Part shown: piece after piece, positions 15,848 through 24,924 of the stretch
Layout: every line of letters begins with the position of its first letter
Position numbering within the stretch: the stretch's first letter is position 1
Assembly (NCBI GenBank): GCA_937925605.1
Contig: CALALV010000140.1
Coordinates: 1 to 64,000, forward strand
Length of the DNA: 64,000 nt
From: an uncultured Woeseia sp.
GTDB lineage: Bacteria; Pseudomonadota; Gammaproteobacteria; Steroidobacterales; Woeseiaceae
Direction: 5' to 3'
Translations under genes and position numbers: made by a program
The notes under the pieces: model-generated
What the model was told of the DNA's origin: nothing
What the model saw: the letters and a program-made list of their open reading frames with translations, nothing else
Database searches by the model: none

Positions 15848-15952
15848 CGTTCAGGCGGTTGCCGGGCCGGTCATTCGGCCACGCCGCCCGGCTGCCCCCG
15901 TGACCGTGCTCGTCGCTGCCGGTAACGGTCGGGCCGGCGCCCCGAAGAGCAT

Positions 15953-17149
15953 TCAGTGGTCGGACGGCGGTGTCTGCCTTGCCCGCGGCGGCGCCCAGAA
16001 GGGCCCCTTGCGCAGGCTCGCCCGGGCCATGCGCCGGTACGGCCGCAGGTCCTTGGACTTGTAGATCTCGACCCAGATCGGCCCGCGCAGGTGCTCGGAA
16101 CGCAGCATCGCCAGCGCGATGTTGGCCTTGACCGCGGGCGACCACATGGCCGAGGTCACGTAGCCGATGTCTTTCCGGCAGGCCTCGCTGTCGTAGACGA
16201 TCGAGCCGTCCGCCGGCCAGTTGCCCTCGATGTCGAGCCGGGCCAGCGTCCACGCCGGCCCGCGCCGTCGCTCCTCGAGCAGGGCGGCCCGGCCGCTGAA
16301 GTGCGGCATGTCGAAGTCCACCAGCCAGCCGAGCCCGAGTTCGAAAGGCGTCTGGTCGTGTTCGAAGCGCACGGTCTTGAACGCCTCGGTGAAGTCCATG
16401 AACGGCATGATGAAGCCGGCTTCGAGACGCGCCATGTTGGTCGCCGCCTCACCGTAGGGCTGGATGCCGTAGTCGGCCCCGGCCGCGTACAGCGCGTCCC
16501 AGAGTTCGAGCGCCTGCTCGCGCGCTATCCACAGCTCGTAGCCGAGGTCGCCCGTAAAGCCGGTCCGCGACACCCGGAGCGTCGTGCCGGCGAACGGGAA
16601 GTGCCGGATCTCGAAGGGCTTCGCCTGCTCGATGCCCGTGAGCCCCATCCGCTTCAGCACCGCGCAGGACGTCGGCCCCTGCAGCGACAGGCCCGCCAGC
16701 GAGTCGCTGACATCGCGTACCTCGACGTCGGCGAAACCGTACGCGCTTTGCCTGAGCCAGGCCGTGCACGGGCTGCCGCAGTTCAGCATGAAGCGGTCCT
16801 CCGCGAGGCGGAAGATCGTGCCGTCGTCGATGACGCGGCCCTCGTCCGTGCACCAGACCGTGTACGCAACCCGGTCGATGCCGATGCGCGACACGTCGCG
16901 GGTCACCATGCGGTTCAGCATCGCTGCGGCGTCGCGGCCGCGAATCTCGTATTTCTGCATCGGGCAGATGTCGTAGGTGCCGCACTGGTTGCGGATGCAG
17001 AAATACTCGTACTCGGCGTCGTAGTAGTGGTCGGCGAACTTGTAGCCGTTCCAGGCGCCCCAGGCGTCGCGCAGGTTGTACGCCTGCTGGCGCGGATGGA
17101 ACGGCGACAGCAACAGCCGCTCGCCGGCGTAGGGATCAGTCGCGTTCAT
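15953..17149 (-). CDS. GcvT/DmdA-like folate-dependent aminomethyltransferase
   Basis: A 398-residue protein of the glycine-cleavage T-protein family. It shows the family pattern: FCIRNQCGTYDICPMQKYEI near the N-terminus, VWCTDEGRVIDDGTIF, LSLQGPTSCAVL, and SRTGFTGDLGYELW with the conserved Gly-Tyr-Glu of the folate site, followed by the C-terminal barrel. Members move a one-carbon unit from an N-, O- or S-methyl substrate to tetrahydrofolate. Glycine-cleavage partners (P and H proteins) are absent here, so a demethylase role is more likely than glycine cleavage. It is the last gene of a leftward operon, 2 nt after an FAD oxidoreductase gene. Confidence 0.85.
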   Translation of the reverse strand: MNATDPYAGERLLLSPFHPRQQAYNLRDAWGAWNGYKFADHYYDAEYEYFCIRNQCGTYDICPMQKYEIRGRDAAAMLNRMVTRDVSRIGIDRVAYTVWCTDEGRVIDDGTIFRLAEDRFMLNCGSPCTAWLRQSAYGFADVEVRDVSDSLAGLSLQGPTSCAVLKRMGLTGIEQAKPFEIRHFPFAGTTLRVSRTGFTGDLGYELWIAREQALELWDALYAAGADYGIQPYGEAATNMARLEAGFIMPFMDFTEAFKTVRFEHDQTPFELGLGWLVDFDMPHFSGRAALLEERRRGPAWTLARLDIEGNWPADGSIVYDSEACRKDIGYVTSAMWSPAVKANIALAMLRSEHLRGPIWVEIYKSKDLRPYRRMARASLRKGPFWAPPRARQTPPSDH

Positions 17150-17151
17150 GT

Positions 17152-18771
17152 CTATTCATCGTCGAAATCGTCGGCGGGCACGGTGTTCGGGCGCCTGAGG
17201 TCTTTCAGGATCTCGCGGGCCGCGTTCGCCCCGCAGGCGGAGGACACGCCGCCGCCCGGGTGCGTCGACGAGCCGCACATGTAGAGGTTCTTCAGCGGCA
17301 TCCGGTACTGCGCGTAGCCCGGGAACGGCCGGTTGAAGAACAGCTGGTCGATCGTCAGCTCGCCCTGGAAGATGTTGCCCCCGGTCAGGCCAATCTCGTT
17401 CTCGATCTCGTGCGGCGTGCGCACCTCCATGTGCACGATCAGGTCGCGGAAGCCCGGGCTGTAGCGCTCGAGCTTCGCGATCACCGACTCGCCGAACGCG
17501 TCGCGCTTCTCCGGCGTCCACGGGCCGCTCGCCAGCTCGGGCGGGCAGTACTGGATGAAATTCGACATCCAGTGCTGGCCCGGCGGGGCGACGGTCGGGT
17601 CCCAGGCCGACGGGATCACCGACTCGATGAACGGGTCCTCGGACCAGGTGCCGCGCTTCCAGCAGTCGTAGGCCCGCTCCATCGTCCTGAGCGAACCGGT
17701 AAAGGCCTGGCCGCCGCGGTCGACGTAGCGATTCGCCGGCAGGCCGGTGAATTTCGGCAGCCCGGACAGCGCGATGTTTACCTTGCCGGAGGAACCGCGG
17801 ATACGGAAGTTGCGCGCTTTCTCGTAAATCCCGTCGGGCAGGTCGGCGCGATCGATGATCTTCGTGAACGTGCGCCGCGCGTCCAGGTTCGAGACGACGA
17901 TACCGGCGCGCAGCTCGTCGCCGTTTTCGAGCACGACGCCGGTGGCGCGCCCGCGCTCGACGAGGATCCTCGCCACGGGCGCCTCCGTGCGGATTTCGCC
18001 GCCGAAACCCTGGAACGCCGCGGCCAGCGCCTTCGAGATCGCGCCCATGCCACCGCGTGCGAGGCCCCAGGCGCCGATGTTGCCGTCGACGTCGCCCATG
18101 ACGTGGTGCAGCAGGATGTAGGCCGAGCCCGGCGACTCGACGCCGAGCGCGGTGCCGATGATGCCGGGGCTCGCCATCGCGGCCTTGACCAGGTCGTTCT
18201 CGAAATAGTCCTCGAGGAAGTCCGCCGCGCTGATCGTGAAGAAACGGACGTACTCGTAGATCTCGCGCTCGCCCATGGCCCAGAGCTGGCGGCCCAAGTA
18301 CAGGAATTCGCGGATATCGCGCGGCCGGAACGAGGTCGGCTCGGGCGGCGTGCGCAGCAGCGTCTTGCGGATGAAGTTCGAGTAGCGCGTGAGGTCGGCC
18401 TGGAAGCGGAACATCGCGTCCGCGTCGTGGCGCGAGTGCCGCTTCAGTTCGAGGTAGCTGGCCTGCGGGTCGTGGTAGGCGATCAGCCGCTCGTCGCCGT
18501 CGCCGAAGTTGACCGTGCCGAGGTAAGGCACGAGCAGCAGCCCGTGGCGGCCGAGGTCGAGGTCGCGGTGGATCGCCTGCCGCATCATGCTGCAGACGTA
18601 GGAGCAGTTCGAGTAGGTCCAGCCGGCGTGCAGCTCGCGCGAGACCGCCGCGCCGCCGACGTAGTCGTTCTTCTCGACGACGAGCACGCGCAGTCCCGCC
18701 TTCGCGAGGTACGCGGCATTGGTCAGGCCGTTGTGGCCCGCCCCGATGACGATCGCGTCGTACGCGCTCAT
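17152..18771 (-). CDS. PYROXD2/phytoene-desaturase-like FAD oxidoreductase, copy 1
   Basis: A 539-residue NAD(P)/FAD-binding protein. It opens with the dinucleotide fold YDAIVIGAGHNGLTNAAYLA and closes with the C-terminal FAD motif LYMCGSSTHPGGGVSSACG, both typical of the CrtI-like PYROXD2 group. No carotenoid genes are nearby, so desaturation of carotenoids is unlikely; family members are often found with amine and one-carbon catabolic genes. It lies 10 nt downstream of a related gene (18782-20293) and 2 nt upstream of the GcvT-like gene, forming one operon. The substrate is unknown. Confidence 0.85.
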   Translation of the reverse strand: MSAYDAIVIGAGHNGLTNAAYLAKAGLRVLVVEKNDYVGGAAVSRELHAGWTYSNCSYVCSMMRQAIHRDLDLGRHGLLLVPYLGTVNFGDGDERLIAYHDPQASYLELKRHSRHDADAMFRFQADLTRYSNFIRKTLLRTPPEPTSFRPRDIREFLYLGRQLWAMGEREIYEYVRFFTISAADFLEDYFENDLVKAAMASPGIIGTALGVESPGSAYILLHHVMGDVDGNIGAWGLARGGMGAISKALAAAFQGFGGEIRTEAPVARILVERGRATGVVLENGDELRAGIVVSNLDARRTFTKIIDRADLPDGIYEKARNFRIRGSSGKVNIALSGLPKFTGLPANRYVDRGGQAFTGSLRTMERAYDCWKRGTWSEDPFIESVIPSAWDPTVAPPGQHWMSNFIQYCPPELASGPWTPEKRDAFGESVIAKLERYSPGFRDLIVHMEVRTPHEIENEIGLTGGNIFQGELTIDQLFFNRPFPGYAQYRMPLKNLYMCGSSTHPGGGVSSACGANAAREILKDLRRPNTVPADDFDDE

Positions 18772-18781
18772 GCCCGCGACC

Positions 18782-20293
18782 TCATCGCAGCAGCTCGCGC
18801 GCGGCGTTGTCGCCGGCGAGCCCGGTCAGGTCGCCGGCCGGGTGACAGCCCGCGCCGCAGAGCCAGAGCCCAGGCAGCGGCGTGCGGTACTGCGCGGCGT
18901 CGTAGGTCGGGCGCATCATCAGCAGCTGGTCCATCGCGAAGTCGCCGTGGTGCCAGTGGCCCCCGGCGACGCCGTGGCGCGCCTCGATGTCCGGCGGCGC
19001 AAGGAACTCGCGGGCGACGATCGAGCGTCGCAGCCCGGGTGCGTGCCTCTCCAGCACGTCGATGGCGCGTTCGGCGATCGCGTCGCGCGCCGCGTCCGTC
19101 CAGCCGCCCTCGAGAGCGTGCGGCACGTACATCACGTGCGCGGACAGGACATGCTGGCCGGCGGGCGCGAGCGACGCGTCGTCGAGGCTCGGTACCGCTA
19201 CCTCGAGCACCGGTTGCGCGGCGACGCCGCCGTACTTGGCGTCGTCGAACGCGAACTCGATCGCGTCCATCGTCGGTGCCGTCAGCAGGCGTCCGGCTGG
19301 CGAGTCGAGCCCGGTGAACCGCGGCGCCTCGGCGAGCGCCAGGTGCAGTTTCGCGACCAGCCCGCCGGCACGCAGGCGGCGGATCCGGTTCGTGAAGCCG
19401 ACGTCGAGATGCCGGACCCCGACGAGCCGCAGGAACGTGGTCTGCGGGTCCGCCGAGCTGACGACGCTGTCCGCGCGGAGCTGCTCGCCGTCGGCCAGTT
19501 CCACGCCGGTCGCGGCGATGCCGTCAGCCGCGCCTTCGACCAGCACGCGCGTGACCCGGGTACCGGTGCGCAGCTCCGCGCCGGCCGAGGTCGCCGTTGC
19601 AACGAGCGCGTCGATCAGCTTCGACGGCGCCCAGGCCTGGCGCCCGCGCCGGTAGAGCATCGCCAGCACGGCGCCGTTCGGCGAGCGCGGCGCCATCCGC
19701 GAGCCGACCAGGCCGTCCCAGCCGAGCGTTGCCTTCAGCAGCGGATGCTCGAAGCGTTCGTCGAGCAGGTCGCGCGCCGGCAGCGCCGCAATCCGCAGGA
19801 ACTCGTGCAGTCGCTCCCGGCCGAGCCGGCGCAACGCGAAGCCGAGCTGCGCAAACGGCAGCTTGTCCGCGAGCCGCGGCCCGCCGATGCGCGGTATCGT
19901 CCTGCCCCAGAACGGCTCCAGCGTCGCGGCGAAGCGATCGAGCAGGGCGTCGAGTTCGCGGAACGCGTCGGCATCTTCCGCCCCGACGCCCGTCACCGCG
20001 CCGTTCTCGACGACGACGTGCGCGCCGTCGCTCGCAAGCCCGACCAGGCGCGGTGCTGTCGGTAGCGCGCCGCCTGACAGGCCGAGATCCGTCGCGATGC
20101 GGGCAGAGAAGTGCGCCGCCGTGTGTGCGGGGCATGCCCGGAAGCCCGGGTGAAACTCGTGGCGCGCGGCCAGGCCGCCGGGCTGGTCGGCCGCCTCGAG
20201 CACGAGCACGCGTCGACCGGCGCGCGCGAGACGGGCTGCGCACACGAGGCCGTTGTGGCCGGCTCCGATGATGATGGCGTCGTAGCGCTGCAC
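18782..20293 (-). CDS. PYROXD2-like FAD oxidoreductase, copy 2
   Basis: A 503-residue paralogue of the neighbouring FAD protein: YDAIIIGAGHNGLVCAARLA at the start, LWLCGAGCHPAGDLTGLAG at the end. The two proteins share layout but are clearly diverged, so they may form a heteromer or act in sequence. The start is GTG at 20293; an ATG eight bases upstream is out of frame. It is the first gene of the leftward operon, and a perfect palindrome at 20320-20341 sits 27 nt upstream of its start, so a repressor probably controls it. Confidence 0.85.
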   Translation of the reverse strand: MQRYDAIIIGAGHNGLVCAARLARAGRRVLVLEAADQPGGLAARHEFHPGFRACPAHTAAHFSARIATDLGLSGGALPTAPRLVGLASDGAHVVVENGAVTGVGAEDADAFRELDALLDRFAATLEPFWGRTIPRIGGPRLADKLPFAQLGFALRRLGRERLHEFLRIAALPARDLLDERFEHPLLKATLGWDGLVGSRMAPRSPNGAVLAMLYRRGRQAWAPSKLIDALVATATSAGAELRTGTRVTRVLVEGAADGIAATGVELADGEQLRADSVVSSADPQTTFLRLVGVRHLDVGFTNRIRRLRAGGLVAKLHLALAEAPRFTGLDSPAGRLLTAPTMDAIEFAFDDAKYGGVAAQPVLEVAVPSLDDASLAPAGQHVLSAHVMYVPHALEGGWTDAARDAIAERAIDVLERHAPGLRRSIVAREFLAPPDIEARHGVAGGHWHHGDFAMDQLLMMRPTYDAAQYRTPLPGLWLCGAGCHPAGDLTGLAGDNAARELLR

Positions 20294-20319
20294 GGATTCA
20301 TTTTCCCGGTCGCCGCCAG

Positions 20320-20341
20320 ACGACTGACGCTAGTCAGTCGT
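20320..20341. promoter_or_regulatory. Perfect palindrome, probable repressor operator
   Basis: ACGACTGAC-GCTA-GTCAGTCGT is a perfect 9-bp inverted repeat with a 4-bp centre, located between the divergent starts at 20293 (minus) and 20456 (plus). Size and symmetry are those of a TetR-type or similar dimer operator. No candidate regulator gene is adjacent; the nearest is the AraC/NTF2 gene, which would not normally bind such a site. Confidence 0.6.
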
Positions 20342-20373
20342 CCCGATGCGCGCATCCGTGCCTATACGCAGGG

Positions 20374-20394
20374 GCCGGCAGCGTGGCTGCCGGC
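20374..20394 (+). other. Strong hairpin in the leader of the aminotransferase gene
   Basis: GCCGGCAGC-GTG-GCTGCCGGC forms a perfect 9-bp GC-rich stem with a 3-nt loop. No T run follows, so it is not a simple terminator. A possible -10 element TATACG lies just upstream at 20363-20368. It may be an mRNA-stabilising or attenuating structure, or a second protein-binding palindrome. Confidence 0.45.
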
Positions 20395-20455
20395 GCCTTC
20401 TGCGGCGCTCCGCGCTGTGTCAAACTGGCAGGCCGTCCAGACGAGGGTGCAGAGC

Positions 20456-21862
20456 GTGAGCGAAAGTTTCCCCGGACCGAAGACCCGAGCCGCACTCGAG
20501 CGCGGCATCCCGTTGTTCAAGAACGGCGCGCGCTTCGACGCCGAGATGGAACGCGCCGGCCGCCGCGGCTTCCGGCCCGTACGGCAGATCGTCATCGACC
20601 GGGCGCGCGGCGACTTCGTCTGGGACCTCGACGGCCGGCGCTACATCGACTTCCAGAACGGCTGGGCGACGAACCCGCTCGGCAACTGCCATCCCGAAGT
20701 GATCGAGGCGGTCGAAGCCGCGAACCGCCGCTACGGTTTCCACTACGACCACCCGCTGCGCTATGACCTGGCCGAGCGGCTCGCGCAGATCATGCCGGAT
20801 AGAGCGCTGCCGCGAACCAGCTACGAGGTGTCCGGCACCGAGGCGGCGGAAGCCGCCGTGCACCTCGCGCTGACGCACAAGAAGCGGCGCTACGTGATCA
20901 CCTTCTCGTCCTCCTACCACGGCATGGGACTCGCGACGAAGGTCCTGAGCGGGCTGGACTCGAAATACGGCACCTACCTCGAGGGCTGGGGCGGCGGCGT
21001 GATCAAGGCGCCTTACCCGTACAGCGAACGCATCCCGGCCGGTATGAGCGAGGAGCAGTACACCGAGTACTGCCTGTGGTACCTCGACAATCACATCCCG
21101 GACTGCATCGCCGCGCGCGACAATATCGCGGCCGTGCTGGTCGAGCCGGGACTGGCAGAGGGCGGCAACTGGATACCGTCGACGCGCTTTCTCGAGGGCA
21201 TCCGCGAGATCTGCGACCGCAACGACTGGCTCATGATTTCGGACGAGGTGCTCGCCGGGCTCGGCCGCACCGGCCGCATGTGGGGCATCGAGCACTACGG
21301 CGTCGTGCCGGACATCCTCGTCTACGGCAAGAACCTGTCCGGCGGCATCGCGCCGCTGTGCGGCATCTCCGCGCGCGACGAGATCATGGGCGACAACACG
21401 GCTTTCATGTCGGGCTCGACCTTCGCCGGCACGCCGGCCGGCTGCGCGGCGGCGATCCGCACGCTCGAGATCTACGAGCGCGATGGCATCGTCGAGCATG
21501 CCCGCAGGCTCGGCGAGGTCGCGGCGGACATCATGGCCGGCTGGGAACGCTACGAGATCGTCCGCCAGGCGCGCGGCAACGGGCTCCTGCTCGGCGTCAG
21601 CTTCGGCAAGCCGGCCAACGCCGGCGAGGACGAGCAGGACTGGTGGACGGCGCGCGCGGTGCGCGGAAAAATGCTCGAGAACGGCGTCTGGGCGATCTCC
21701 GATCACGAGGACACGATCCGCATGTACCCGGCGCTGAACATGGACGAGGCCGTACTGCGCGAAGCGCTCGCGATTATGGAAGACGCAATCCGCCACGTCG
21801 AGCAGCACGGCCACAGCGAGGGCGACGCGGCCGCTTACCCGAGCGGCGTCGCGGGATTCTGA
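20456..21862 (+). CDS. Class III PLP-dependent aminotransferase
   Basis: A 468-residue protein of the omega-amino-acid/amine:pyruvate transaminase group. Seen are the cofactor phosphate cup near SGTEAAEAA, the SSSYHG motif, the Asp that holds the PLP nitrogen in SDEVLAGLGRTGRMWG, and the Schiff-base lysine K292 in LVYGKNLSGG. It moves an amino group between an amine or omega-amino acid and an oxo acid. The GTG at 20456 is chosen because a GAGGG site lies about 8 nt upstream and no suitable ATG exists. It diverges from the FAD/FAD/GcvT-like operon across the palindrome at 20320-20341, which suggests joint control. Confidence 0.9.
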   Translation: MSESFPGPKTRAALERGIPLFKNGARFDAEMERAGRRGFRPVRQIVIDRARGDFVWDLDGRRYIDFQNGWATNPLGNCHPEVIEAVEAANRRYGFHYDHPLRYDLAERLAQIMPDRALPRTSYEVSGTEAAEAAVHLALTHKKRRYVITFSSSYHGMGLATKVLSGLDSKYGTYLEGWGGGVIKAPYPYSERIPAGMSEEQYTEYCLWYLDNHIPDCIAARDNIAAVLVEPGLAEGGNWIPSTRFLEGIREICDRNDWLMISDEVLAGLGRTGRMWGIEHYGVVPDILVYGKNLSGGIAPLCGISARDEIMGDNTAFMSGSTFAGTPAGCAAAIRTLEIYERDGIVEHARRLGEVAADIMAGWERYEIVRQARGNGLLLGVSFGKPANAGEDEQDWWTARAVRGKMLENGVWAISDHEDTIRMYPALNMDEAVLREALAIMEDAIRHVEQHGHSEGDAAAYPSGVAGF

Positions 21863-21906
21863 CCGGCCGCGAAGCGGCGGCCGGACACCGAACGGCAAGG
21901 GAGTTC

Positions 21907-23640
21907 ATGCTGAGCGACGACGAACTGGACGAGTGCGTCCGGGACTGGCTGCGCCGCGATCCGGACGCGGACTCGCGCGCGGAACTCGAAGGCCTGCTGG
22001 CCGCGGGCGCGCGCGAGGAACTCGCCGCCCGCTTCTCGGGGCGCCTGCAGTTCGGCACCGCGGGACTGCGCGGCATCGTCGGCGCCGGCCCGGCGCGCAT
22101 GAACCGGCTGGTCGTCCGCGAGACCTCGGCCGGCCTCGCGCGCTACCTGCTCGAGACGGTCGACGATGCGGCCGACCGCGGGGTCGTGCTGAGTTACGAC
22201 GCCCGTCCCGACTCGCGCCGCTTCGCGGAGGATGCGGCCTGCGTATTCGCGGGCGCCGGCCTGCGCGTCTGCCTGACGGCGGAAGCGCAGCCGACGCCGC
22301 TCGCGGCCTTCGGCGTGCTCGAACTCGGCGCCGCCGCCGGCGTCGTCGTCACCGCGAGCCACAACCCGCCCGAGTACAACGGCTACAAGGTCTACTGGGA
22401 GAACGGCGCGCAGATCATCCCGCCGCACGACGCCGGCATTGCGCGCTGCATCGAGGCCGCCGCAGCCACGGAGCTTCCGTGGCTGTCGCTCGCCGACGCG
22501 CGGCAGTCCGGGCGTGTCCGGTCGCTCGGCGACGACTTCGTCGACCGCTATTGCTCGCGCGTGCAGGCAGGCGTCGCCGCGGCGGCGTCCGGCATCGCCC
22601 GGCAGGTCAGCGTCGCTTACACGGCCCTGCACGGCGTCGGCGCCGCGCTGGCCGGGCGACTGCTGCGCGAGGCGGGTGGCGGCGAATTCACGTCGGTCGC
22701 CTCGCAGCACGAGCCCGACGGCCGCTTCCCGACCGTGGCTTTCCCGAACCCGGAGGAACCGGGCGCGATGGATGCCGTGCTCGCGCTGGCGCGCGAGCAT
22801 GGCGCGACGCTTGCCTGCGCTAACGACCCGGACGCGGACCGGCTTGCGGTCGCCGCGCGCAACGCGGACGGCGACTACGAAATGCTGACCGGCGACCAGG
22901 TCGGCGTGCTGCTCGGCAGCTGGCTGCTCGGGCGGCGCCACGCGTTCACGCCCGTCGTCTGCGCCTCGCTGGTGTCCTCGCGCATGCTGGGGCGCATCGC
23001 CGCGGCTGCCGGCGCCCGCTTTTGCGAGACGCTCACGGGCTTCAAGTGGCTGGCGAACGTCGGGCTGCGCCACGAGGACGACGAGCACCGTTTCCTGTTC
23101 GCCTACGAGGAGGCGCTCGGCTACGCGCTGCCGCAGGTCGTCCGCGACAAGGACGGGCTGTCGGCGCTGCTCGCGTTCACGCGCATGGCGGCTGAATTCG
23201 CAGCGGACGGCCGCAGCGTGCTGGATGAACTCGAGGCGCTGTACCGGCGCCACGGGCTGTACCTGTCGGCGCAGCGGAGCATCGCGACGCAGGCCGACGC
23301 GCCGGGCATTACCGACCGGCTGCGCTCCGCGCAGCCGACAAAGATCGCGGGTCGCGCCGTGGTTTCGGTCGCGGACCTGGCGTCGGGTACCCTCGCCTTC
23401 GCCGACGGGCGGCGCGAGGCGCTTGAATTCCCTCCGGGCGACGTGCTCGTGTACACGCTCGCCGACGACTCGCGCATCATCGTGCGACCGTCCGGCACCG
23501 AGCCGAAGACAAAGTGCTACTACGAAGTCGTCGCGAAAATCGCGGCCGACGCGGCGTTCGACGAGGCGCAGGCAGCGGGTCGGCAGTCGCTGCAGCGGCT
23601 GGTCGATGACCACCAGGCGGCGCTCGCCGCACTACCGTGA
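21907..23640 (+). CDS. Phosphohexomutase (phosphoglucomutase/phosphomannomutase family)
   Basis: A 577-residue alpha-D-phosphohexomutase. Visible are LQFGTAGLRGIVGAGPARMN near residue 47, the phosphoserine loop TASHNPPEYNGYK with S151, the metal loop NDPDADR (D307, D309, D311), the sugar-ring loop with YEEALGY, and the phosphate-binding RPSGTEPKTKCYYEV at the C-terminus. It interconverts hexose 1- and 6-phosphates. The length matches the long PGM2-like bacterial form. The ATG follows an AAGGGAG site. It lies 44 nt after the aminotransferase and 42 nt before the next gene, so co-transcription is possible. Confidence 0.9.
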   Translation: MLSDDELDECVRDWLRRDPDADSRAELEGLLAAGAREELAARFSGRLQFGTAGLRGIVGAGPARMNRLVVRETSAGLARYLLETVDDAADRGVVLSYDARPDSRRFAEDAACVFAGAGLRVCLTAEAQPTPLAAFGVLELGAAAGVVVTASHNPPEYNGYKVYWENGAQIIPPHDAGIARCIEAAAATELPWLSLADARQSGRVRSLGDDFVDRYCSRVQAGVAAAASGIARQVSVAYTALHGVGAALAGRLLREAGGGEFTSVASQHEPDGRFPTVAFPNPEEPGAMDAVLALAREHGATLACANDPDADRLAVAARNADGDYEMLTGDQVGVLLGSWLLGRRHAFTPVVCASLVSSRMLGRIAAAAGARFCETLTGFKWLANVGLRHEDDEHRFLFAYEEALGYALPQVVRDKDGLSALLAFTRMAAEFAADGRSVLDELEALYRRHGLYLSAQRSIATQADAPGITDRLRSAQPTKIAGRAVVSVADLASGTLAFADGRREALEFPPGDVLVYTLADDSRIIVRPSGTEPKTKCYYEVVAKIAADAAFDEAQAAGRQSLQRLVDDHQAALAALP

Positions 23641-23682
23641 TGCATGGCCCGCCTGCGCGCAGGCCGTGAAGGAGCCGATGCT

Positions 23683-24915
23683 GTGAACGACAACACGCGC
23701 GAATTCGACGTCATCGTCTGGGGAGCCACCGGCTTCACCGGCGCGCTCGTCGCCGAGTACCTGCTCGAGCGTTACGGCAGCGACGGTACGCTGCGCTGGG
23801 CGATCGCGGGCCGCAGCCAGGACAAACTCGATGCGCTCCGCGACTCGCTCGGCGCCGCCGGGCTCCCGTCGGTGGTGGCGGACAGCTTCGACGCGGCAAA
23901 ACTCGCCGCGCTGGTCGCCCGGACCCGCGTCGTGATCTCGACCGTCGGGCCGTACGCGAAGTACGGTTCGCCACTGGTGGCGGCCTGCGTCGAGCACGGC
24001 ACGCATTACTGCGACCTGGCCGGCGAGCCGCAGTGGATCCGGCAGATGATCGACCGGCACCAGGCAGCGGCGGCGGCGAAGGGCGCGCGCATCGTGCACT
24101 GCTGCGGCTTCGACTCGGTGCCGATGGACATCGGCGTGCACTTCCTGCAAGGCCAGGCGATGCAGCGCCACGGCAGCCACTGCCGCTCGATCGCGACGCT
24201 GGTCAAGGCGATGCGCGGTGGCCCGAGCGGCGGCACGATCGCGAGCATGACGAACCTGATTCGCGAGGCGCGTGCCGACCGTGCCGTGGCAAAAGTGCTG
24301 GCCGACCCGTACGGCCTCAATCCGGAAGGCGAGCGCGACGGTCCCGATGAACGCGACCAGCGCGACGTGCGCTACGACGAGCTGGCCGGCGCGTGGACCG
24401 CGCCCTTCGTCATGGCGGGCATCAACACCAAGGTCGTGCGCCGCAGCAACGCACTCATGGGCTACCCGTACGGCCGGGACTTCCGCTACCGCGAAGCCAC
24501 GCTGATGGGCCGGGGCGCCGGCGGCTGGCTCAGGGCCGGCGCGCTGACCGTCGGTCTCGGCGGCTTCGTCACGGCGGCCGGTTTTGATTTCACGCGCGGC
24601 CTGCTCGAGCGCTACGTGCTGCCGGAGCCTGGCGAGGGCCCCGATCGCGAGGCGCGCGAGAACGGCTTCTTCGACCTGCGGCTGTTCGGCGAACTGGCGG
24701 ACGGCACGGTCCTGCGCGCGCGCGTCACCGGCGACCGCGACCCTGGCTACGGCTCGACCAGCAAGATGCTCGCGGAAAGTGCCGTGTGCCTGGCGGCGGA
24801 CGCGCTCGATTCCGCCGGCGGGGTGCTGACGCCCGCATCGGCGATGGGCGACGCGCTGCTCGCGCGGCTGCAGGAAAACGCCGGGCTCGCCTACGAGATG
24901 CTCGACACGCCGTAG
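23683..24915 (+). CDS. Saccharopine-dehydrogenase-like NAD(P)-binding reductase
   Basis: A protein of about 410 residues with an N-terminal Rossmann fold (FDVIVWGATGFTGALVAEYLLER), a STVGPYAKYGSPLVAACVE segment typical of the SCCPDH / trans-acting enoyl reductase family, and a HCCGFDSVPMDIG motif in the middle. Eukaryotic SCCPDH and mycobacterial trans-acting enoyl reductase are relatives; the reaction here is unknown but probably lipid- or ketide-related reduction. The GTG at 23683 with AAGGAG 8 nt upstream is preferred; an ATG at 23644 would add 13 residues and lies 4 nt after the mutase stop. Confidence 0.8.
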   Translation: MNDNTREFDVIVWGATGFTGALVAEYLLERYGSDGTLRWAIAGRSQDKLDALRDSLGAAGLPSVVADSFDAAKLAALVARTRVVISTVGPYAKYGSPLVAACVEHGTHYCDLAGEPQWIRQMIDRHQAAAAAKGARIVHCCGFDSVPMDIGVHFLQGQAMQRHGSHCRSIATLVKAMRGGPSGGTIASMTNLIREARADRAVAKVLADPYGLNPEGERDGPDERDQRDVRYDELAGAWTAPFVMAGINTKVVRRSNALMGYPYGRDFRYREATLMGRGAGGWLRAGALTVGLGGFVTAAGFDFTRGLLERYVLPEPGEGPDREARENGFFDLRLFGELADGTVLRARVTGDRDPGYGSTSKMLAESAVCLAADALDSAGGVLTPASAMGDALLARLQENAGLAYEMLDTP

Positions 24916-24924
24916 CCATCGCAG

